From: JANNNF01 sp040385825
GTDB taxonomy: Bacteria; Pseudomonadota; Alphaproteobacteria; Rhodobacterales; Rhodobacteraceae
Length of the DNA: 64,000 nt
Assembly (NCBI GenBank): GCA_040385825.1
Contig: JAZKGQ010000026.1
Span: forward strand, 1 to 64,000
Direction: 5' to 3'
Shown: piece by piece, positions 62,622 to 64,000 of the stretch
How positions within the stretch are numbered: the stretch's first letter is position 1
Layout: each line of letters begins with the position of its first letter
Made by a program: the position numbers and the translations under genes
Notes under the pieces: generated by a model
The model's database searches: none
What the model was told of the DNA's origin: nothing
The model's input: the letters and a program-made list of their open reading frames with translations, nothing else

Positions 62622-64000
62622 GAAGCTTCTCTCCCTCTGGGTCGTGGAACACCGGATGGCACACCTCGCACAGCACATCCAAGCCCCGCAGGTGATCGAC
62701 CAGCCGGACCCGCTGCCCGTGCCGCGCGCGACCGTCTTTCAGGAATCCTATGCCGATCCAGGCGCTTAGCGTTGGCGACCAGCAGACAGAGGTCACATAG
62801 CCGTGGCTGTGGTCGCGGTCCACCACGTCACCGGGGGTAAACAGATGCGCCCCCGACACAATCGCGGTGTCGGTCAGCGCGCGCAGGCCCACCAGTTGTT
62901 CACGATCCGGCCCCACAAGTCCGGGGCGCATCGCGCTGGTCTTGCCGATGCAGTCTTTCCTGGGGCTGACCATCTTTTCCATGCCGATGTCAAAGGCCGT
63001 CACCCGGCCGTGGATCTCGGCATGGGTGATGAAGCCTTTCTCGATGCGCAGCACGTTCAGCGCCTCCATCCCGTACGGCCCGCCGCCCATGGTTTCGGCC
63101 CGCGCCAGCAGGTCGCGGAACAGCGCCTCGCCGTACCGCGTCGGAACTGCGATTTCATAGCCTTCCTCGCCGGAAAAGCTGATGCGGAACAGGCGGGCAT
63201 CCACGCCGCCGATGCGCACCGGGCCAACCGACATGAAGGGGAAATCGGCAATGGGGGCATCCAGCAACGAATTCAGCAAAGCCCGCGCCTTTGGCCCGGC
63301 CACCGCAAACTGCGCCCAGCTTTCGGTGACAGAGATGAACCGCAGATCCCACTCCGCACAAAACGCCTGATGCACGAAATCCAGATGCCGCATCACCAGC
63401 CCCGCCGCCGCCGTGGTGGTGGTCATCAGGTAGTGGTTTTCGCCCAGACGCGCGGTGGTGCCGTCATCCAGCACCATGCCATCTTCGCGCAGCATCAGGC
63501 CATAGCGGACACGGCCCACGGCCAGGGTGCTGAAGGTATTGGTGTAAACGAAATCCAGAAACCGCGCGGCGTCGCGGCCCTGAATGTCGATCTTGCCAAG
63601 GGTGGACACATCGGCCACCCCCACGCTGTCGCGCACGATGGCCACCTCGCGGTCGCAGGCCTCGCGCCAGGTCGCCTCGCCGGGTTTGGGGAAATAGCTG
63701 GGGCGATACCACAAGCCGGCCTCGATCATCGGGGCCAGACGGTCGCGGCTGGCCTGATCGGAGGTCAGAAAGCGCTGCGGGGCAAAGCCCATGCCCCGGC
63801 CACCCGCGCCCAGGGCTGCGATGGACACCGGCGTATAGGGCGGGCGGAAGGTGGTGGTCCCGGTTTCCGGGATCGCCCGCCCGGTGGCATCGGCGAGAAT
63901 CGCCAGCGCGTTGACGTTGGAATTCTTGCCCTGATCCGGGGCCATGCCTTGCGTGGTATAACGCTTCATGTGTTCGACGGAACGGAAGTTTTCCTGCGCC
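62614..64000 (-). CDS. soxA: Sarcosine oxidase alpha subunit, C-terminal part (5' truncated by window)
   Basis: The visible about 460 residues are the C-terminal half of the alpha subunit (family length near 1000), which makes glycine and methylene-tetrahydrofolate from sarcosine. The frame remains open to base 64000, so the FAD/NAD-binding N-terminus is outside. Seen are KRYTTQGMAPDQGKNSN, typical of SoxA, then GRDAARFLDFVYTN and the GcvT-like folate-binding domain. The stop overlaps soxG. With the MttB-family gene, this fits methylamine or betaine catabolism. Confidence 0.92.
   Translation of the reverse strand, partial: AQENFRSVEHMKRYTTQGMAPDQGKNSNVNALAILADATGRAIPETGTTTFRPPYTPVSIAALGAGGRGMGFAPQRFLTSDQASRDRLAPMIEAGLWYRPSYFPKPGEATWREACDREVAIVRDSVGVADVSTLGKIDIQGRDAARFLDFVYTNTFSTLAVGRVRYGLMLREDGMVLDDGTTARLGENHYLMTTTTAAAGLVMRHLDFVHQAFCAEWDLRFISVTESWAQFAVAGPKARALLNSLLDAPIADFPFMSVGPVRIGGVDARLFRISFSGEEGYEIAVPTRYGEALFRDLLARAETMGGGPYGMEALNVLRIEKGFITHAEIHGRVTAFDIGMEKMVSPRKDCIGKTSAMRPGLVGPDREQLVGLRALTDTAIVSGAHLFTPGDVVDRDHSHGYVTSVCWSPTLSAWIGIGFLKDGRARHGQRVRLVDHLRGLDVLCEVCHPVFHDPEGEKLRA

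Overview
The window is typical alphaproteobacterial chromosome, most likely Rhodobacterales (Rhodobacter/Tabrizicola/Gemmobacter-like). The evidence is high GC, dense ATGA-overlapped operons, family content (HflC-DUF2065-DegP, methylmalonyl-CoA epimerase with DUF1467, DUF3572 next to PleD, DUF1800/DUF1501, SoxA/SoxG) and a CtrA-type TTAA-N7-TTAA site. No prophage, CRISPR array or plasmid functions were seen. The only mobile-type element is one REP-associated transposase (RAYT).

Layout. 1-6.2 kb: hflC (partial), DUF2065, degP; an HD hydrolase with a lipoprotein; a 2Fe-2S ferredoxin; a sigma54-type response regulator with an Hpt protein. 6.3-12 kb: prpE, with three TTTGCAAA sites upstream; malic enzyme maeB; a cupin protein. 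12-16.5 kb: nucleoside-salvage operon cdd-deoA-deoB-add-upp. 16.6-23 kb: SPOR protein, an M48-like membrane pseudoprotease, an EamA transporter, tdk, a CII-like regulator, rhlE. 23.2-28.9 kb: RAYT gene carrying its own REP palindromes, carB, an amino-acid permease. 29-36 kb: pabB-pabC, aspS, DUF1800/DUF1501, DUF167. 36-43 kb: nitroreductase, EI24, mce-DUF1467, a response regulator, GNAT, an M48 lipoprotein, metG, yceI. 43-48.5 kb: aldo/keto reductase, a lipoprotein-lipocalin pair, an XRE regulator divergent from a fatty acid desaturase, NUDIX, DUF983. 48.6-51 kb: EF-hand protein, then an ECF sigma/anti-sigma/periplasmic sensor operon. 51-58.7 kb: pleD, DUF3572, HAD phosphatase, mttB-family gene, DUF4153, and an H-NOX-like protein paired with a GGDEF cyclase. 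58.7-64 kb: tRNA-Glu, recJ, a DegT-family aminotransferase, soxG and soxA (partial).

Functional themes. Membrane and envelope quality control is represented by HflC, DegP, two M48-type proteins, SPOR and a CnrYXH-like sigma module. Short-chain acyl-CoA metabolism includes prpE, mce and maeB. Nucleoside salvage includes the cdd-upp operon and tdk. Cyclic-di-GMP signalling comes from two GGDEF proteins. One-carbon and methylamine metabolism is suggested by the MttB family protein and sarcosine oxidase.

The most notable observations are: (1) an H-NOX-like sensor with Glu where the proximal heme His should be, coupled to an HNOBA-GGDEF cyclase; (2) a RAYT gene whose coding region contains three copies of a REP palindrome and which runs antisense into carB; (3) an M48-like protein that has lost both zinc histidines; (4) an EF-hand/ECF/CnrX-like sensor locus; (5) several unassigned palindromic operators. 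All function calls come from reading the sequence; no database search was run.
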